Assembly: GCA_035543335.1 (NCBI GenBank)
Contig: DASZZH010000007.1
Span: 1-64,000, forward strand
Length of the DNA stretch: 64,000 nucleotides
Origin: Burkholderiales bacterium
Lineage (GTDB): Bacteria; Pseudomonadota; Gammaproteobacteria; Burkholderiales; JAHFRG01
Direction of reading: 5' to 3'
The notes under the pieces are model-generated. The model saw nothing but the letters and a program-made list of their open reading frames with translations, made no database searches and was not told the origin of the DNA. Below are positions 43,795 through 52,961 of the stretch, one piece after another; positions within the stretch are counted from its first letter, which is position 1, and each line of letters opens with the position of its first letter. A program made the translations under genes and the position numbers.

Positions 43795-45585
43795 CTAATG
43801 CAGCTCGCGGTAGATTATTTCGGCCAATTTGCGACTGATGCCCTCCACCATCGCGAGGTCGTCCACACTCGCCGCAAGCACCCCTTTGAGGCCGCCAAAC
43901 CGCGACAGCAGTTTTTGCCGGCGCTTCGCGCCCACGCCGCCGATTTTTTCCAGTGAGGACGTGACGCGCGTCTTGGCGCGCCTGGCGCGGTGGCCTTGAA
44001 TCGCGAAGCGGTGCGCTTCGTCGCGGATTTGCTGAATCAGATGCAAACCGATGTTATCCGGAGCCAATTGTAGCGGGTTTTTATCCCCGGGAAAAATGAG
44101 TTGTTCCAGCCCGGGTTTGCGCTCCGCACCCTTGGCCACGCCGACAAGATAAACGTCATTGAGCCCGAGCTCGGCGAAGATTTCCTGGGCAACGCTCACC
44201 TGTCCCTTGCCGCCGTCCACCAAGATCAAATCCGGAACCCTGCCCTCCCCTGCGGAAATTTTTCGGTAGCGGCGCGTCAGCACATTGCGCAGGGCGGCGA
44301 AATCATCGCCTGGCGTTATGCCCTCGACGTTATAACGCCGGTATTCCCCGGATTGCATGGCGAGATTGTCGAACACCACGCAAGCACCCAAGGTGGCTTC
44401 GCCCATGGTATGACTGATATCGAAGCATTCGATGCGTTGCACGCTGGAAGGCAGATCCAAGGCTTGCTGCAGTGCCTGCATCCGCGCTTCCTGGCTCGCC
44501 TGGCTTTGGTATTTCTGTTCAAGCATAAGGGTTGCGTTCTTGACCGCCATATTGAGCCAGACGCGGCGCTCGCCTGTCGTCCGCGTCACCACCTGAGTCT
44601 TGCGTTTGCCCAACAGCACCCCGAGCGCGTCGCGATCAACCGGCTGATTGATCACTATCGTATCCGGGAGTGGACGATAAAGATAATGTTGCGCCAGAAA
44701 CGCCTCCAGCGCCGCCTGCGGCTCATAACCCTCGGCGTTTTGCGGAAAGAAGCTTTTGTCGCCAAGATGCCGGCCGCCTCTTACCATCACCAGATTCACG
44801 CACAGAATTCCGCCGCGGGAAACGCAGGCAATCACGTCCGCGTCCGCGCTGCTGGCGCTGCTTACGAATTGCTTTTCCTGGACTTTGCGTAACGACTGCA
44901 TCTGGTCACGGTAAAGCGCGGCGGTTTCATAGTTCAGCGCGTTCGCGGCTTCCTGCATTTTCTGGCCGAGAATACGCAGTACTTCGTTTTGCTTGCCGTC
45001 GAGAAATAACGCGGCATTGGCCACATCCGCTCGGTAACTTTGTTCCTTGACCAGGCCTACGCATGGCGCGGTGCAGCGTTTGATTTGGTGCAGCAGGCAG
45101 GGGCGCGAGCGATTATTGAACACGCTGTCTTCACAAGTACGGATGCGGAATACCTTCTGCAGCAACTGAATGCTTTCCCTCACCGCCCAGGCATTCGGGT
45201 AGGGACCAAAGTAACGGTTTTTCTTGTCGAGCGCGCCACGGTGAAAGCCCAGGCGTGGATAACGGTGCTCGGTGAGGATAATGTACGGATATGATTTATC
45301 GTCACGAAACAATATGTTGTAGCGTGGAGTTAAACTTTTAATTAAATTGTTTTCTAAGAGCAGCGCTTCGCCTTCGGAACGGGTGACCGTGGTTTCGACT
45401 TGAGTGACTTGCGCCATCATCAGCCGGGTGCGTGGCGATTGCAGGTTTTTCCGGAAGTAGGAGGAAACGCGCTGGTTAAGGTCGCGCGCCTTGCCGACAT
45501 AAATCACCTCTCCAGCCGCGTTGAGCATGCGATACACCCCGGGCAGATTGGGCAGCCCGGCGATGACTTCTTTGGGATTGAGCAC
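43795..45585 (-). CDS. uvrC: UvrABC excinuclease subunit C
   Basis: Makes both incisions in nucleotide excision repair. The 596-residue protein has the GIY-YIG nuclease (GVYRMLNAAGEVIYVGKA, about 15-32), a Cys-containing central region (CEDSVFNNRSRPCLLHQIKRCTAPC in pieces RPCLLHQIKRC and TAPCVG), a UVR segment near 205-240, the RNase H-like domain with ECFDISHTMGE and LVDGGKGQ, and C-terminal helix-hairpin-helix motifs (IGGVGAKRRQKLL, FGGLKGVLAAS). Length is normal. Confidence 0.97.
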   Translation of the reverse strand: MLNPKEVIAGLPNLPGVYRMLNAAGEVIYVGKARDLNQRVSSYFRKNLQSPRTRLMMAQVTQVETTVTRSEGEALLLENNLIKSLTPRYNILFRDDKSYPYIILTEHRYPRLGFHRGALDKKNRYFGPYPNAWAVRESIQLLQKVFRIRTCEDSVFNNRSRPCLLHQIKRCTAPCVGLVKEQSYRADVANAALFLDGKQNEVLRILGQKMQEAANALNYETAALYRDQMQSLRKVQEKQFVSSASSADADVIACVSRGGILCVNLVMVRGGRHLGDKSFFPQNAEGYEPQAALEAFLAQHYLYRPLPDTIVINQPVDRDALGVLLGKRKTQVVTRTTGERRVWLNMAVKNATLMLEQKYQSQASQEARMQALQQALDLPSSVQRIECFDISHTMGEATLGACVVFDNLAMQSGEYRRYNVEGITPGDDFAALRNVLTRRYRKISAGEGRVPDLILVDGGKGQVSVAQEIFAELGLNDVYLVGVAKGAERKPGLEQLIFPGDKNPLQLAPDNIGLHLIQQIRDEAHRFAIQGHRARRAKTRVTSSLEKIGGVGAKRRQKLLSRFGGLKGVLAASVDDLAMVEGISRKLAEIIYRELH

Positions 45586-45599
45586 GGCTGCCTAAAGCG

Positions 45600-45782
45600 T
45601 CATTCGTCGAGAAGCTTTCCGCCAACCGCCCAGTTCTCGCCGGCCAGCTTGTCGAAGGTGACGTGAGTGCAGGATTTGAGTTTGTGCGCGATGCGCTCGA
45701 GAATCTCGGTGATTTCCTCGGCGATCTTGCGCTTTTGTTCTCGAGTCAGAGTTCCAACCAAGCGGACATTCACGTAGGGCAC
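45600..45782 (-). CDS. 4-oxalocrotonate tautomerase-family small enzyme
   Basis: A 60-residue protein with the family's catalytic Pro directly after Met (MPYVNVRLVG) and Arg residues in the following strand and helix (TREQKRKIAEEITEI). The C-terminal HVTFDKLAGENWAVGGKLL is typical. Such proteins are hexameric tautomerases; the natural substrate is unknown. It overlaps the end of the uracil-DNA glycosylase gene by 13 bases. Confidence 0.88.
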   Translation of the reverse strand: MPYVNVRLVGTLTREQKRKIAEEITEILERIAHKLKSCTHVTFDKLAGENWAVGGKLLDE

Positions 45783-46431
45783 CAGACTTCCTTTTGCTTG
45801 CGCAGCTGTTGAGAAATGCGGGCGAACACCACCTCGAACATCTGCGGGGTAAGGCGCTTTGTCTGAGTATTATAACGGCTGCAATGGAAGCTATCGTATA
45901 AGGTGAGCCCGTTGCCAAGTTTATGCTCTGCACCGTGGGCAAAAGGAAAATCTCTCGCCTTCAACAATAACGACATGAGCACCGCCTGGTGTGCAATTCT
46001 TCCCAAAGCCAGGATAGCCGTATTCTCATTTAGAGCTTTAATCTCATGCTTTAAATACTTATTACAATTAACAATTTCTTCCGGGTTTGGTTTATTGGCT
46101 GGGGGTACGCATTTGACGGCATTGGTAATCCTGCAGCCGATGAGCTGCAAACCGTCCTTGCGGCTCTTCGATTCAACCAGGCTGGCAAAACCGAAACGAT
46201 GGAGCGTCCGATAAAGCAAAATCCCAGCGTGGTCTCCGGTAAACGGCCGCCCGGTACGATTGGCTCCGTGCAATCCGGGCGCCAGGCCGACGATGAGCAG
46301 CCCGGGTTTGGCGTCGCCAAACGCTGCCACCGGCTTAGCGTAATAGTCCGGATGCTCGCGGCGGATGCACTCCAGAAACCGGACAAGCGCAGGCAATCCG
46401 TGCAGTTAGTGGAAAATACCGCATGCGGCAA
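45770..46431 (-). pseudogene. Family 5 uracil-DNA glycosylase (UDGb), one-base frameshift near the N terminus
   Basis: Removes uracil (and hypoxanthine) from DNA. The main frame has GLAPGLHGANRTGRPFTGDHAG (pieces IVGLAPGLHG and NRTGRPFTGD), TNAVKCVPPANKPNPEE and DSFHCSRYN, diagnostic of family 5 iron-sulfur UDGs. The first two cluster Cys, NCTDC, lie in another frame that starts at TTG 46431 behind AGGAGGG. Inserting one C at about 46393 joins NCTDC to PALVRFLECIRRE. In the uncorrected frame, a TAA blocks extension beyond about 46405. Either a sequencing error in a CC run or a genuine mutation. Corrected length is about 220 residues. Confidence 0.8.
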
Positions 46432-46492
46432 TTCTTTTCTTCCCTCCTCTATAGTAAAATCGCGCTCTTTGCTAAGGGTAACGCGACCCGCT

Positions 46493-47059
46493 ATGGCCAA
46501 AGTTCTCGCAACCGAAATCCGAGCCGGCAACCTGATTGAATTCGAAAAACGCATATGGCGCGTCCTCAAATGTTACCATGTCCACGTCGGCGGGCGCGGC
46601 GGCGCCTTCATGCAGGTGGAGATGAAAGATATTGAAGCCGGCACCAAGCTCAACCAGCGCTTCCGCACCGAGGAAAAAGTGGAGCGCGCATTTGTCGAAA
46701 GCCGGGACATGGAGTACCTGTATAACGACGGCAGCAGCTACGTGTTCATGGACAAGAAAACCTACGAGCAATTCAACCTCTCGGTGGAGTTCCTTGAAGG
46801 GCAGGTGGAGTATTTGCTGCCCAATACCGATGTCCAATTGAATTTTCACAATGGCAGGGTCATTGGGATGCAACTGCCGGCCAGTGTAGTGCTCACCATT
46901 ACCCAGACTGAACCGAATCTCAAAGGCGCGACGGCAACGAGTTCCTATAAGCCGGCCAAAACAGAGACCGGGTTGACGGTGATGGTGCCGCCATTTGTGC
47001 TGCAAGGGGAAAAAATCAAGGTGAGTACCGATTCCGGGGAATACATTGAAAGAGTCTAA
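46493..47059 (+). CDS. efp: Elongation factor P, alphaproteobacteria-like, Arg at the modification site
   Basis: Relieves ribosome stalling at polyproline. The 188-residue three-domain protein starts at ATG 46493 (MAKVLATEIRAGNLIEF). The tip loop is HVGGRGGAF with Arg35 aligned to the modified Lys34 of E. coli EF-P. Downstream text such as MQVEMKDIEAGTKLNQRF and ATATSSYKPAKTE is closer to alphaproteobacterial EF-P than to the EarP-type of Pseudomonas and Neisseria. No earP, epmA or epmB gene is nearby. Upstream frame to 46199 is antisense to the UDG gene and was discarded. Confidence 0.95.
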   Translation: MAKVLATEIRAGNLIEFEKRIWRVLKCYHVHVGGRGGAFMQVEMKDIEAGTKLNQRFRTEEKVERAFVESRDMEYLYNDGSSYVFMDKKTYEQFNLSVEFLEGQVEYLLPNTDVQLNFHNGRVIGMQLPASVVLTITQTEPNLKGATATSSYKPAKTETGLTVMVPPFVLQGEKIKVSTDSGEYIERV

Positions 47060-47085
47060 GGCTTCCCCGGCCTGCCGGTTGCTCA

Positions 47086-47110
47086 AGCCGCGCTCTGCCG
47101 GCTTTTATTT
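47086..47110 (+). terminator. Probable rho-independent terminator of efp
   Basis: Stem AGCCG (47086-47090) and CGGCT (47099-47103) around an eight-base loop, followed by TTTTATTT. The stem is short, so strength is uncertain. It overlaps the 3' end of the convergent CDF transporter gene. Confidence 0.45.
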
Positions 47111-48028
47111 CTTGGGGTAAATGCGGATCGAGCCGGGGTAACGCTTTTCGGGGGTTTGCGGCTCTTCCGGCTGCAGCGTCACATGGTCGATGCCGAATTG
47201 CCGGTGCAGCATGACTTGAGCCGCCTCGAGCACTTTCGGCCAGGCGGCAAGTACGGGCACTTCCAGATGGGCCGACAATGCCACCTTGCCCGAGGCCAAA
47301 GTCCAGATGTGCAGGTCATGCACCGAACGTATGCCTTCGATGTGCGTCATTTCCCGCCCCACCGCCTCGATTTGCAAGTTGAGTGGCACGCCTTCCATCA
47401 GCACATGCAGCGCTTCGCGCAAAAGGTTGAGCGTGGAAAAGAGGATCAGCCCCGCTACCACCAGAGACAGGATCGGATCGATCGGCAGCCAGCCGGTAAA
47501 GTAAATCACTGCGCCGGCGAGCAGCGCCGCCACCGAACCGAGCAGATCGCCCATCACATGCAGCAACGCCGCGCGCGCATTGAGTGTTTGCTCGCCATGA
47601 CTCAGTAGAAAAATAACCAGAATATTGGCGGCCAATCCCGCGCCCGCAATCACCATGACCGCTGCGCCCGACACCGGTTGCGGTTCGCGCAGTCTGGCTA
47701 CCGCTTCGACCACGATGAACAGAATGATGAGCAACATCATGAGGCCGTTTAACAGCGCGGCGATGACTTCCGCGCGCAGCAGGCCGTAGGTATGGCGCCG
47801 GGTAGGCGGATGTTTGGTTACCCAACCGGCAAAAGCGGTGAGTCCCAGCGCCACGCAGTCGGAAAACATGTGGCCCGCGTCGCTTAATAATGCCAGCGAA
47901 CCCGACCACCACCCGCCAATGGCTTCCACCCCGGCAAAACTGAGTGTGATCAGCAGCGCCCAGTGAACACGGCTAGGTGTTTCTCCGTGATGGGAATAGG
48001 TGCGGAAGCGCAGATCAGGCGCGGCCAT
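47105..48028 (-). CDS. Cation diffusion facilitator (CzcD-like)
   Basis: A 307-residue inner-membrane metal/proton antiporter. ATG 48028 is chosen for its AAAGGAAT upstream. Six membrane segments are predicted; metal-binding residues are in LLSDAGHMFSDCVAL (helix 2) and LHVMGDLLGSV (helix 5), the HxxxD pair of zinc-type CDFs. A cytoplasmic ferredoxin-like domain with SVHDLHIWTLASGKVALSAHL (pieces VHDLHIWTL and SAHL) ends the protein. The metal is probably zinc, cobalt or cadmium (inference). Overlaps nagZ by 14 bases. Confidence 0.9.
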   Translation of the reverse strand: MAAPDLRFRTYSHHGETPSRVHWALLITLSFAGVEAIGGWWSGSLALLSDAGHMFSDCVALGLTAFAGWVTKHPPTRRHTYGLLRAEVIAALLNGLMMLLIILFIVVEAVARLREPQPVSGAAVMVIAGAGLAANILVIFLLSHGEQTLNARAALLHVMGDLLGSVAALLAGAVIYFTGWLPIDPILSLVVAGLILFSTLNLLREALHVLMEGVPLNLQIEAVGREMTHIEGIRSVHDLHIWTLASGKVALSAHLEVPVLAAWPKVLEAAQVMLHRQFGIDHVTLQPEEPQTPEKRYPGSIRIYPKK

Positions 48029-49085
48029 CGGTATTCCTTTCCAAAGCCAGATCGCCGCTGGCAAACCCGATGCTCGCGACTTCGTGCACCGCTTTCACGT
48101 AAAAAGAATCCTCGCGCAGGCGGGTGAGCGACGCGGGGTGCGGCCTGCCATGCAACTGCGCCAGCCGGGCCAGGCTCACCGCCGGCATAGGCCAGCGCAA
48201 GCCGGAAAGCAGCTTGCCGGCTGCCGCCGTGTCATTGCATGCCAGCACCATGTCGCAGCCGGCATGCAAGGCCGCTTGCGCGCGCTCAATGACGCCACCG
48301 GCGACACGGGCACCTTCCATGCTTAAATCATCGCTGAACACCGTGCCTTCAAACCCAAGCCTTTTGCACAGGATGTCCTTGAGCCAGACGCTGGAGAAGC
48401 CCGCCGGCTGCAGGTCTACCTTGGGATAAATAACATGCGCCGGCATTACCGCGCTCAAGCCCAGGCTTATCATTCGGGCAAAAGGCACGAGGTCCAGCAT
48501 CTCGATGTCCTCAAAGCTGCGCTCATCCACCGGCACTTCAAGATGCGAATCGGCGGCAATATAGCCGTGGCCGGGAAAATGCTTGCCCACAGCGCCCATG
48601 CCGCTCTGTTTCAAGCCCAGCATCAACTCATGCCCGAGTTCGGCTATCGCTTGCGGATCGCTGTGGAAAGCGCGATCGCCGATAATGGTGCTCGCGCCAT
48701 GATCCACGTCGAGCACCGGGGTAAAGCTCAAATCTACCCCGCAGGCGCGAAGTTCCGCGGCGAGAACCAACCCGGTCATGCGCGCGAGGCTCTTCGCCTG
48801 ATACGAATGGGCGTCCCAGATTTTCCCCAGCTCGCGCATCGCCGGAATGCGGGTAAAGCCTTCGCGGAAACGCTGCACCCTGCCCCCTTCATGGTCCACC
48901 GCGATGAGGAGTTGCGGGTTGCGCAGCGCATGGATTGCCGAGGTGAGTTCGAGCAGTTGCTGCGGTGACTGGTAGTTGCGGGAAAAGAGAATGACGCCGC
49001 CGGTTAGAGGATGCAGCAGCCGCTCGCTGTCTTCAGGCGCAAGCTCTGGTCCGGCGATATCGAGCATCAGCGGCCCCAACGGCAT
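48015..49085 (-). CDS. nagZ: Beta-N-acetylhexosaminidase NagZ
   Basis: Cytosolic glycoside hydrolase of family 3 that removes N-acetylglucosamine from recycled muropeptides. The 356-residue protein has LMLDIAGPELAPED, GGVILFSRNY, IAVDHEGGRVQRF, GKHFPGHG with the catalytic His, and the nucleophile Asp in VFSDDLSMEGA. ATG 49085 is used because MPLGPLMLDI is the usual beginning. It follows acpS on the minus strand. Confidence 0.95.
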   Translation of the reverse strand: MPLGPLMLDIAGPELAPEDSERLLHPLTGGVILFSRNYQSPQQLLELTSAIHALRNPQLLIAVDHEGGRVQRFREGFTRIPAMRELGKIWDAHSYQAKSLARMTGLVLAAELRACGVDLSFTPVLDVDHGASTIIGDRAFHSDPQAIAELGHELMLGLKQSGMGAVGKHFPGHGYIAADSHLEVPVDERSFEDIEMLDLVPFARMISLGLSAVMPAHVIYPKVDLQPAGFSSVWLKDILCKRLGFEGTVFSDDLSMEGARVAGGVIERAQAALHAGCDMVLACNDTAAAGKLLSGLRWPMPAVSLARLAQLHGRPHPASLTRLREDSFYVKAVHEVASIGFASGDLALERNTDGRA

Positions 49086-49099
49086 GGATCTTGCGCTTT

Positions 49100-49480
49100 T
49101 CACGGGCACTCCAGCACCACCACCGCGCAAGCTAGGCCTTTCTCGTCGCTCAGGCTCAGGTGATGACGCACGATGTTGCGCTCCCGCAAATACAGTTCGA
49201 GCGCAGGATGGAACCGCAATTCGGGTTTGCCCAGGCCGTCATGGGTCACGCTGATTTGGCTTAAGATCACCGGATAGCGAAAACCGCTGCCCACTGCCTT
49301 GGCAAACGCCTCTTTCGCGGCAAAACTTTTGGCAATGAATGCGGCGGCATGACGCGCAGAAGCGTAGTCCTCCCGCTCGTTGCGAGTCAGCACTCTTTTG
49401 GCGAAACGCTCGCCGTATTTTGCCAGCAGCCGGGCAACCCGGTTGACTTCGACAAGGTCGGTGCCTATGCCGTAAATCAC
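49100..49480 (-). CDS. acpS: Holo-[acyl-carrier-protein] synthase
   Basis: Transfers phosphopantetheine from CoA to Ser37 of acyl carrier protein. The 126-residue enzyme has [13 protein letters not shown] with the magnesium Asp and [15 protein letters not shown] with the conserved Glu/Lys. The C-terminal [19 protein letters not shown] is typical. It overlaps pdxJ by four bases, a conserved gene pair. Confidence 0.96.
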   Translation of the reverse strand: MIYGIGTDLVEVNRVARLLAKYGERFAKRVLTRNEREDYASARHAAAFIAKSFAAKEAFAKAVGSGFRYPVILSQISVTHDGLGKPELRFHPALELYLRERNIVRHHLSLSDEKGLACAVVVLECP

Positions 49481-50202
49481 CGCGCCGCCTTGCGCATGAT
49501 GCTTTTCATTTCCCGCACCGCCTGCGGCCAGCCGACAAACAATGCATGGGCGACGATGGCATGGCCGATATTGAGCTCATTGATGTGGTGAATGGCGGCG
49601 ATTTTTTGCACATTGCGATAATGAAGACCGTGGCCGGCGTTGACTTGCAGGCCTAGCTTGTGCCCATAGACCACCGCCACGCGGATTTTTTTCAACTCCC
49701 GGTTCTGCGCACCGAGGCTGGGCGCATCCGCATAATGGCCGGTGTGAATTTCCACATCTGGCGCGCCGGTCTCCTTCGCAGCTTCCAGTTGTTTGCAATC
49801 CGGGTTGATGAAAAGCGAAACGCGTACTCCGGCTTCCGCGAGCAGCATGCAGGCGTGCTTGATGCGCTTGAAATGCCCGACCACGTCCAACCCGCCTTCG
49901 GTGGTGAGTTCCAGCCGTCGTTCCGGTACCAGGCAGGCGTGCTGGGGGCGGATGCGCAGCGCAATCTGCAACATCTCTCGGGCGGCGGCGAGTTCGAGGT
50001 TCATGGGCACGCGTAACCTGCGGCGCAGCAGGGTTACATCGCCGTCCTGAATATGCCGGCGGTCTTCGCGCAAATGTAGGGTAATCGTGTCGGCGCCCGC
50101 TTTTTCCGCCAGCAGCGCGGCCTCTATCGGATCGGGATAAGGCGTGCCGCGCACCTGGCGCAGCGTCGCCACGTGATCGATGTTTACTCCCAGCCGTATC
50201 AT
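49477..50202 (-). CDS. pdxJ: Pyridoxine 5'-phosphate synthase
   Basis: Final ring-closing step of DXP-dependent vitamin B6 synthesis. The 241-residue TIM-barrel enzyme has [36 protein letters not shown] with the active-site His/Glu region, ADVVTLVPE-like [18 protein letters not shown], and GHGLHYRNV near the C terminus (long motifs are given as their first parts). Its start is 55 bases downstream of recO. Confidence 0.96.
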   Translation of the reverse strand: MIRLGVNIDHVATLRQVRGTPYPDPIEAALLAEKAGADTITLHLREDRRHIQDGDVTLLRRRLRVPMNLELAAAREMLQIALRIRPQHACLVPERRLELTTEGGLDVVGHFKRIKHACMLLAEAGVRVSLFINPDCKQLEAAKETGAPDVEIHTGHYADAPSLGAQNRELKKIRVAVVYGHKLGLQVNAGHGLHYRNVQKIAAIHHINELNIGHAIVAHALFVGWPQAVREMKSIMRKAAR

Positions 50203-50257
50203 GTTTCTGATTTGATTAAAAGGACAAATTATATCCGCAATAACCGCGGCCAGGCGT

Positions 50258-50983
50258 TTAAAGCTGTTGTAAATCCTTGAGCAGCTGACGGGTGTGGAGC
50301 ACCTGGTTACCGAGATAATGGCTGAGAATAAGCCGCATCAGCGCTTTGCTCTCCTGCTGGGTATTGGGGTCGCTGTAGTCATCGTTCGCTAAGTCCAACA
50401 AGGTTTTTCCCAGGATATGCATTGCGCCCGGCTCGGTGTTTGAGGCGACTGGGCCGCGTTCGATGACGTAGGAGTAAAGAAGTTCAGGCTGCACCGGTTT
50501 GCTGCTATGCGGGTCGCGCTCCAGCGTCAACGCATAACCCAGTTCCTTGAGCAGACGGATTTCAAAGCGGCGCAAGGCCGTGGCGGGGTCGTTTTGTGCA
50601 GCGAGAACCAGCAGCGTGTGCTGGTAATGCGCGAACAACTGTTCGTGAGGATCGTCGCGCGGCAAAAGCTTCATTATCAGCTCGTTCAAATAAAAACCGC
50701 AAAGCAAGCTCCTGCCTTGAAGCAGGGGCGTTCTCCCCTGCCATTCCGCGCGGTGCAGCGTGCGCAATTCCGATTTTCCGGACCAGCCGACCAGCAGCGG
50801 CTGGAAAGCCTGCAGCACTCCTCGCAACGCGGATCTCGGCCGGCGCACACCGCGCGCGACCACCGCCAGCCGGCCGAAGTTTTGCGTGAATAATTCGGTT
50901 ACCAGGCTGGTTTCACGGAACGGGTAGCCGTGCAGTAGAAATGCAGGCTGATTGTCTTGTTTAAACTTGTCCTGCGCGCTCAT
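50258..50983 (-). CDS. recO: DNA repair protein RecO
   Basis: Loads RecA onto SSB-covered DNA with RecR. The 241-residue protein has an N-terminal OB fold ([26 protein letters not shown], key part [12 protein letters not shown], then [14 protein letters not shown]) and a helical C-terminal domain with [28 protein letters not shown]. The family zinc-finger Cys residues are not apparent, as in many proteobacterial RecO. It lies between era and pdxJ, the standard order. Confidence 0.94.
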   Translation of the reverse strand: MSAQDKFKQDNQPAFLLHGYPFRETSLVTELFTQNFGRLAVVARGVRRPRSALRGVLQAFQPLLVGWSGKSELRTLHRAEWQGRTPLLQGRSLLCGFYLNELIMKLLPRDDPHEQLFAHYQHTLLVLAAQNDPATALRRFEIRLLKELGYALTLERDPHSSKPVQPELLYSYVIERGPVASNTEPGAMHILGKTLLDLANDDYSDPNTQQESKALMRLILSHYLGNQVLHTRQLLKDLQQL

Positions 50984-51000
50984 GGGTTCCCCGGTAATGC

Positions 51001-51897
51001 CTATTCATAGCCCAGTTTTTTCAGCGCTTGCGCATCATCGGCCCAGCCGCTTTTCACTTTGACCCATACCTGTAAAAATACCTTGCCGCCAAAAAGCTTT
51101 TCCATGTCTTTGCGCGCCCGCGTGGCGATGGTCTTGAGTTTTTCCCCTTTAGCACCGATCAGGATGGCCTTTTGCCCCGGTTTGTCGACGATGATCGAAG
51201 CCTGAATGCGGCGCAATCCGCGCTCCATCTTGAATTCATCCACGGTTACGCTGACGGCGTAAGGCACCTCTTCTCCGGACAGCTGGAAAATTTTCTCGCG
51301 CAGCTCTTCCGCCGCCAGGAAGCGCTCGTTGCGGTCGGTGATGGCGTCTTCCGGATAAAGCGCCGGGTTCTCCGGCAGCAAACCGCGAACGGTTTCAAGA
51401 AGTTCTGCAAGTTGCGTACCTTTCTGCGCGCTGACGGGAACGATGCCGGCAAAGCTAAATTCTTTCGAAATTTTTTGGATAAGCGGCAGCAGTTCGGTTT
51501 TGCTTTCAAGGCGGTCGATTTTGTTCATGACCAGCACCACCGGGCGTTCGGGCAGGAGCTCCAGCACTTCCCGGTCGCGGTTGTTGTACCTCATGGCCTC
51601 GATCACAAACAACACCGCATCCGCCGCATCCAGGCTTTGTACGACGCTGCGGTTCAGAATCCGGTTGAGCGCGCCGCCGTGCCGGGTCTGGAAGCCGGGT
51701 GTGTCGACAAAGATATATTGCGCATCCTCGCGAGTGAGGATGCCGGTGATGCGATGCCGCGTGGTTTGGGGTTTGCGCGAAGTGATGCTGATTTTTTGCC
51801 CGATGAGCCGGTTAAGTAAAGTGGATTTGCCGACGTTGGGGCGTCCGACAACGGCAATCAGCCCGGAGCGATAGCGGGTATGGATTGAGCCCGGCAT
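51001..51897 (-). CDS. era: GTPase Era
   Basis: Ribosome-assembly GTPase that binds the 3' end of 16S rRNA. The 298-residue protein has G1 [11 protein letters not shown]3 VDTPGFQ, G4 MNKIDRL and G5 VSAQKG, followed by a KH domain with [29 protein letters not shown] (core [10 protein letters not shown]). Three bases separate it from rnc, so the rnc-era pair is coupled as in E. coli. Confidence 0.97.
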   Translation of the reverse strand: MPGSIHTRYRSGLIAVVGRPNVGKSTLLNRLIGQKISITSRKPQTTRHRITGILTREDAQYIFVDTPGFQTRHGGALNRILNRSVVQSLDAADAVLFVIEAMRYNNRDREVLELLPERPVVLVMNKIDRLESKTELLPLIQKISKEFSFAGIVPVSAQKGTQLAELLETVRGLLPENPALYPEDAITDRNERFLAAEELREKIFQLSGEEVPYAVSVTVDEFKMERGLRRIQASIIVDKPGQKAILIGAKGEKLKTIATRARKDMEKLFGGKVFLQVWVKVKSGWADDAQALKKLGYE

Positions 51898-51900
51898 GAG

Positions 51901-52572
51901 TCAGGCGCCGGCGGCAAGCTGATAGGCCTGCCTTGCCGCATCCTGTTCGGCATTGCGCCGACTGGTGCCGGTCCCGAAAGAACGAATATTAAGCTCCGCA
52001 ACCAAGCATTCCACTCGGAATTGCTGCTGGTGGGCTTCGCCTGCGGTGGCAACCACGCTGTATTGGGGCAACGCCATTTTGCGGCTTTGCAGAAATTCCT
52101 GAAGCAGGGTTTTGGGATCTTTGCCGGGATTTTTAGGGTCGATGTCCTGCAACAACGTGGCGTACAGGTTTTGGACCACCTGCCCGGCCTGGTCGAACCC
52201 GCCATCGAGAAAGACCGCGGCAATCATGGCTTCGAGCGTATCGGCCAGAATGGAGGGGCGGCGGAAGCCGCCGCTTTTGAGCTCGCCTTCACCGAGCAGC
52301 ACTTCATCGCCCAAGTTCAGCTTTTGCGCGAGCTCGAACAGGGTTTGCTGGTTGACCAGATTGGCGCGCAGTCTCGAAAGCTCGCCTTCGCTTAAAGCTG
52401 GGAAACGCCGGAACAGGGCATGCGCAATAACGCAATTTAATATGCTGTCGCCCAGAAACTCTAAACGTTCGTTGTGAGGCGAGCCGAAGCTGCGGTGCGT
52501 CAAGGACTGCCGCAGAAGCTCGGGTTGACGAAACGAATAGCCAAGTTTACGGCAAACGTTTTCGATATCCAT
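51901..52572 (-). CDS. rnc: Ribonuclease III
   Basis: Double-strand RNA endonuclease for rRNA and mRNA processing, 223 residues. The catalytic signature is [13 protein letters not shown] with Glu and Asp, plus [16 protein letters not shown] with the second Glu/Asp pair. A double-strand RNA-binding domain occupies about 155-221 ([41 protein letters not shown]). It is followed by era and preceded by a DUF4845 gene. Confidence 0.97.
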   Translation of the reverse strand: MDIENVCRKLGYSFRQPELLRQSLTHRSFGSPHNERLEFLGDSILNCVIAHALFRRFPALSEGELSRLRANLVNQQTLFELAQKLNLGDEVLLGEGELKSGGFRRPSILADTLEAMIAAVFLDGGFDQAGQVVQNLYATLLQDIDPKNPGKDPKTLLQEFLQSRKMALPQYSVVATAGEAHQQQFRVECLVAELNIRSFGTGTSRRNAEQDAARQAYQLAAGA

Positions 52573-52590
52573 TATGCCGGGTATAGCCCC

Positions 52591-52953
52591 CTACTTGCGT
52601 TTGCCTGTAGAGGCTTGAAACTCGATGTACACGCTGATATTGGCGAACAGGGGGATCTTTTGCGCATAATTGGCGAGCACCACGGCTTGATTGCCTTCCT
52701 TGTCGATTTCTAGGTCTTGACCGGTAATGACGGTAATGTTGTCAATCGCTGCACGTTTGTCGAACGAGCTCCGGATCTCCTTGGGTGTTGTAGTTTGCAT
52801 ATCCAGGTCACGGGCCATGCCGCTGAGAGCTCTCTGTATCGAAAAATATTCCAGGTAAGCGGGCAGCACTTTGAAAGCAAGCAGTGCTACAAACACCGAA
52901 GCGACCGCCAGGAACAAAAAACCCGTCATGGAAAGGCCACGTTGTCGTTTCAT
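52591..52953 (-). CDS. DUF4845 small membrane protein
   Basis: A 120-residue protein with one N-terminal membrane segment (GFLFLAVASVFVALLAFKVLP, about 11-31 and shown in part) and a periplasmic part with KEIRSSFDKRAAIDNIT and IPLFANISVYIEF. The family is found between lepB and rnc in beta- and gammaproteobacteria; its function is unknown. The MKRQRGLSMTGF beginning resembles a pilin-like leader but has no Glu at +5. Confidence 0.88.
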   Translation of the reverse strand: MKRQRGLSMTGFLFLAVASVFVALLAFKVLPAYLEYFSIQRALSGMARDLDMQTTTPKEIRSSFDKRAAIDNITVITGQDLEIDKEGNQAVVLANYAQKIPLFANISVYIEFQASTGKRK

Positions 52954-52961
52954 ATCACCCT

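Noticed and set aside
46199-46492. Upstream extension of efp
   Set aside because: Antisense to the uracil-DNA glycosylase gene; the EF-P family begins at ATG 46493.
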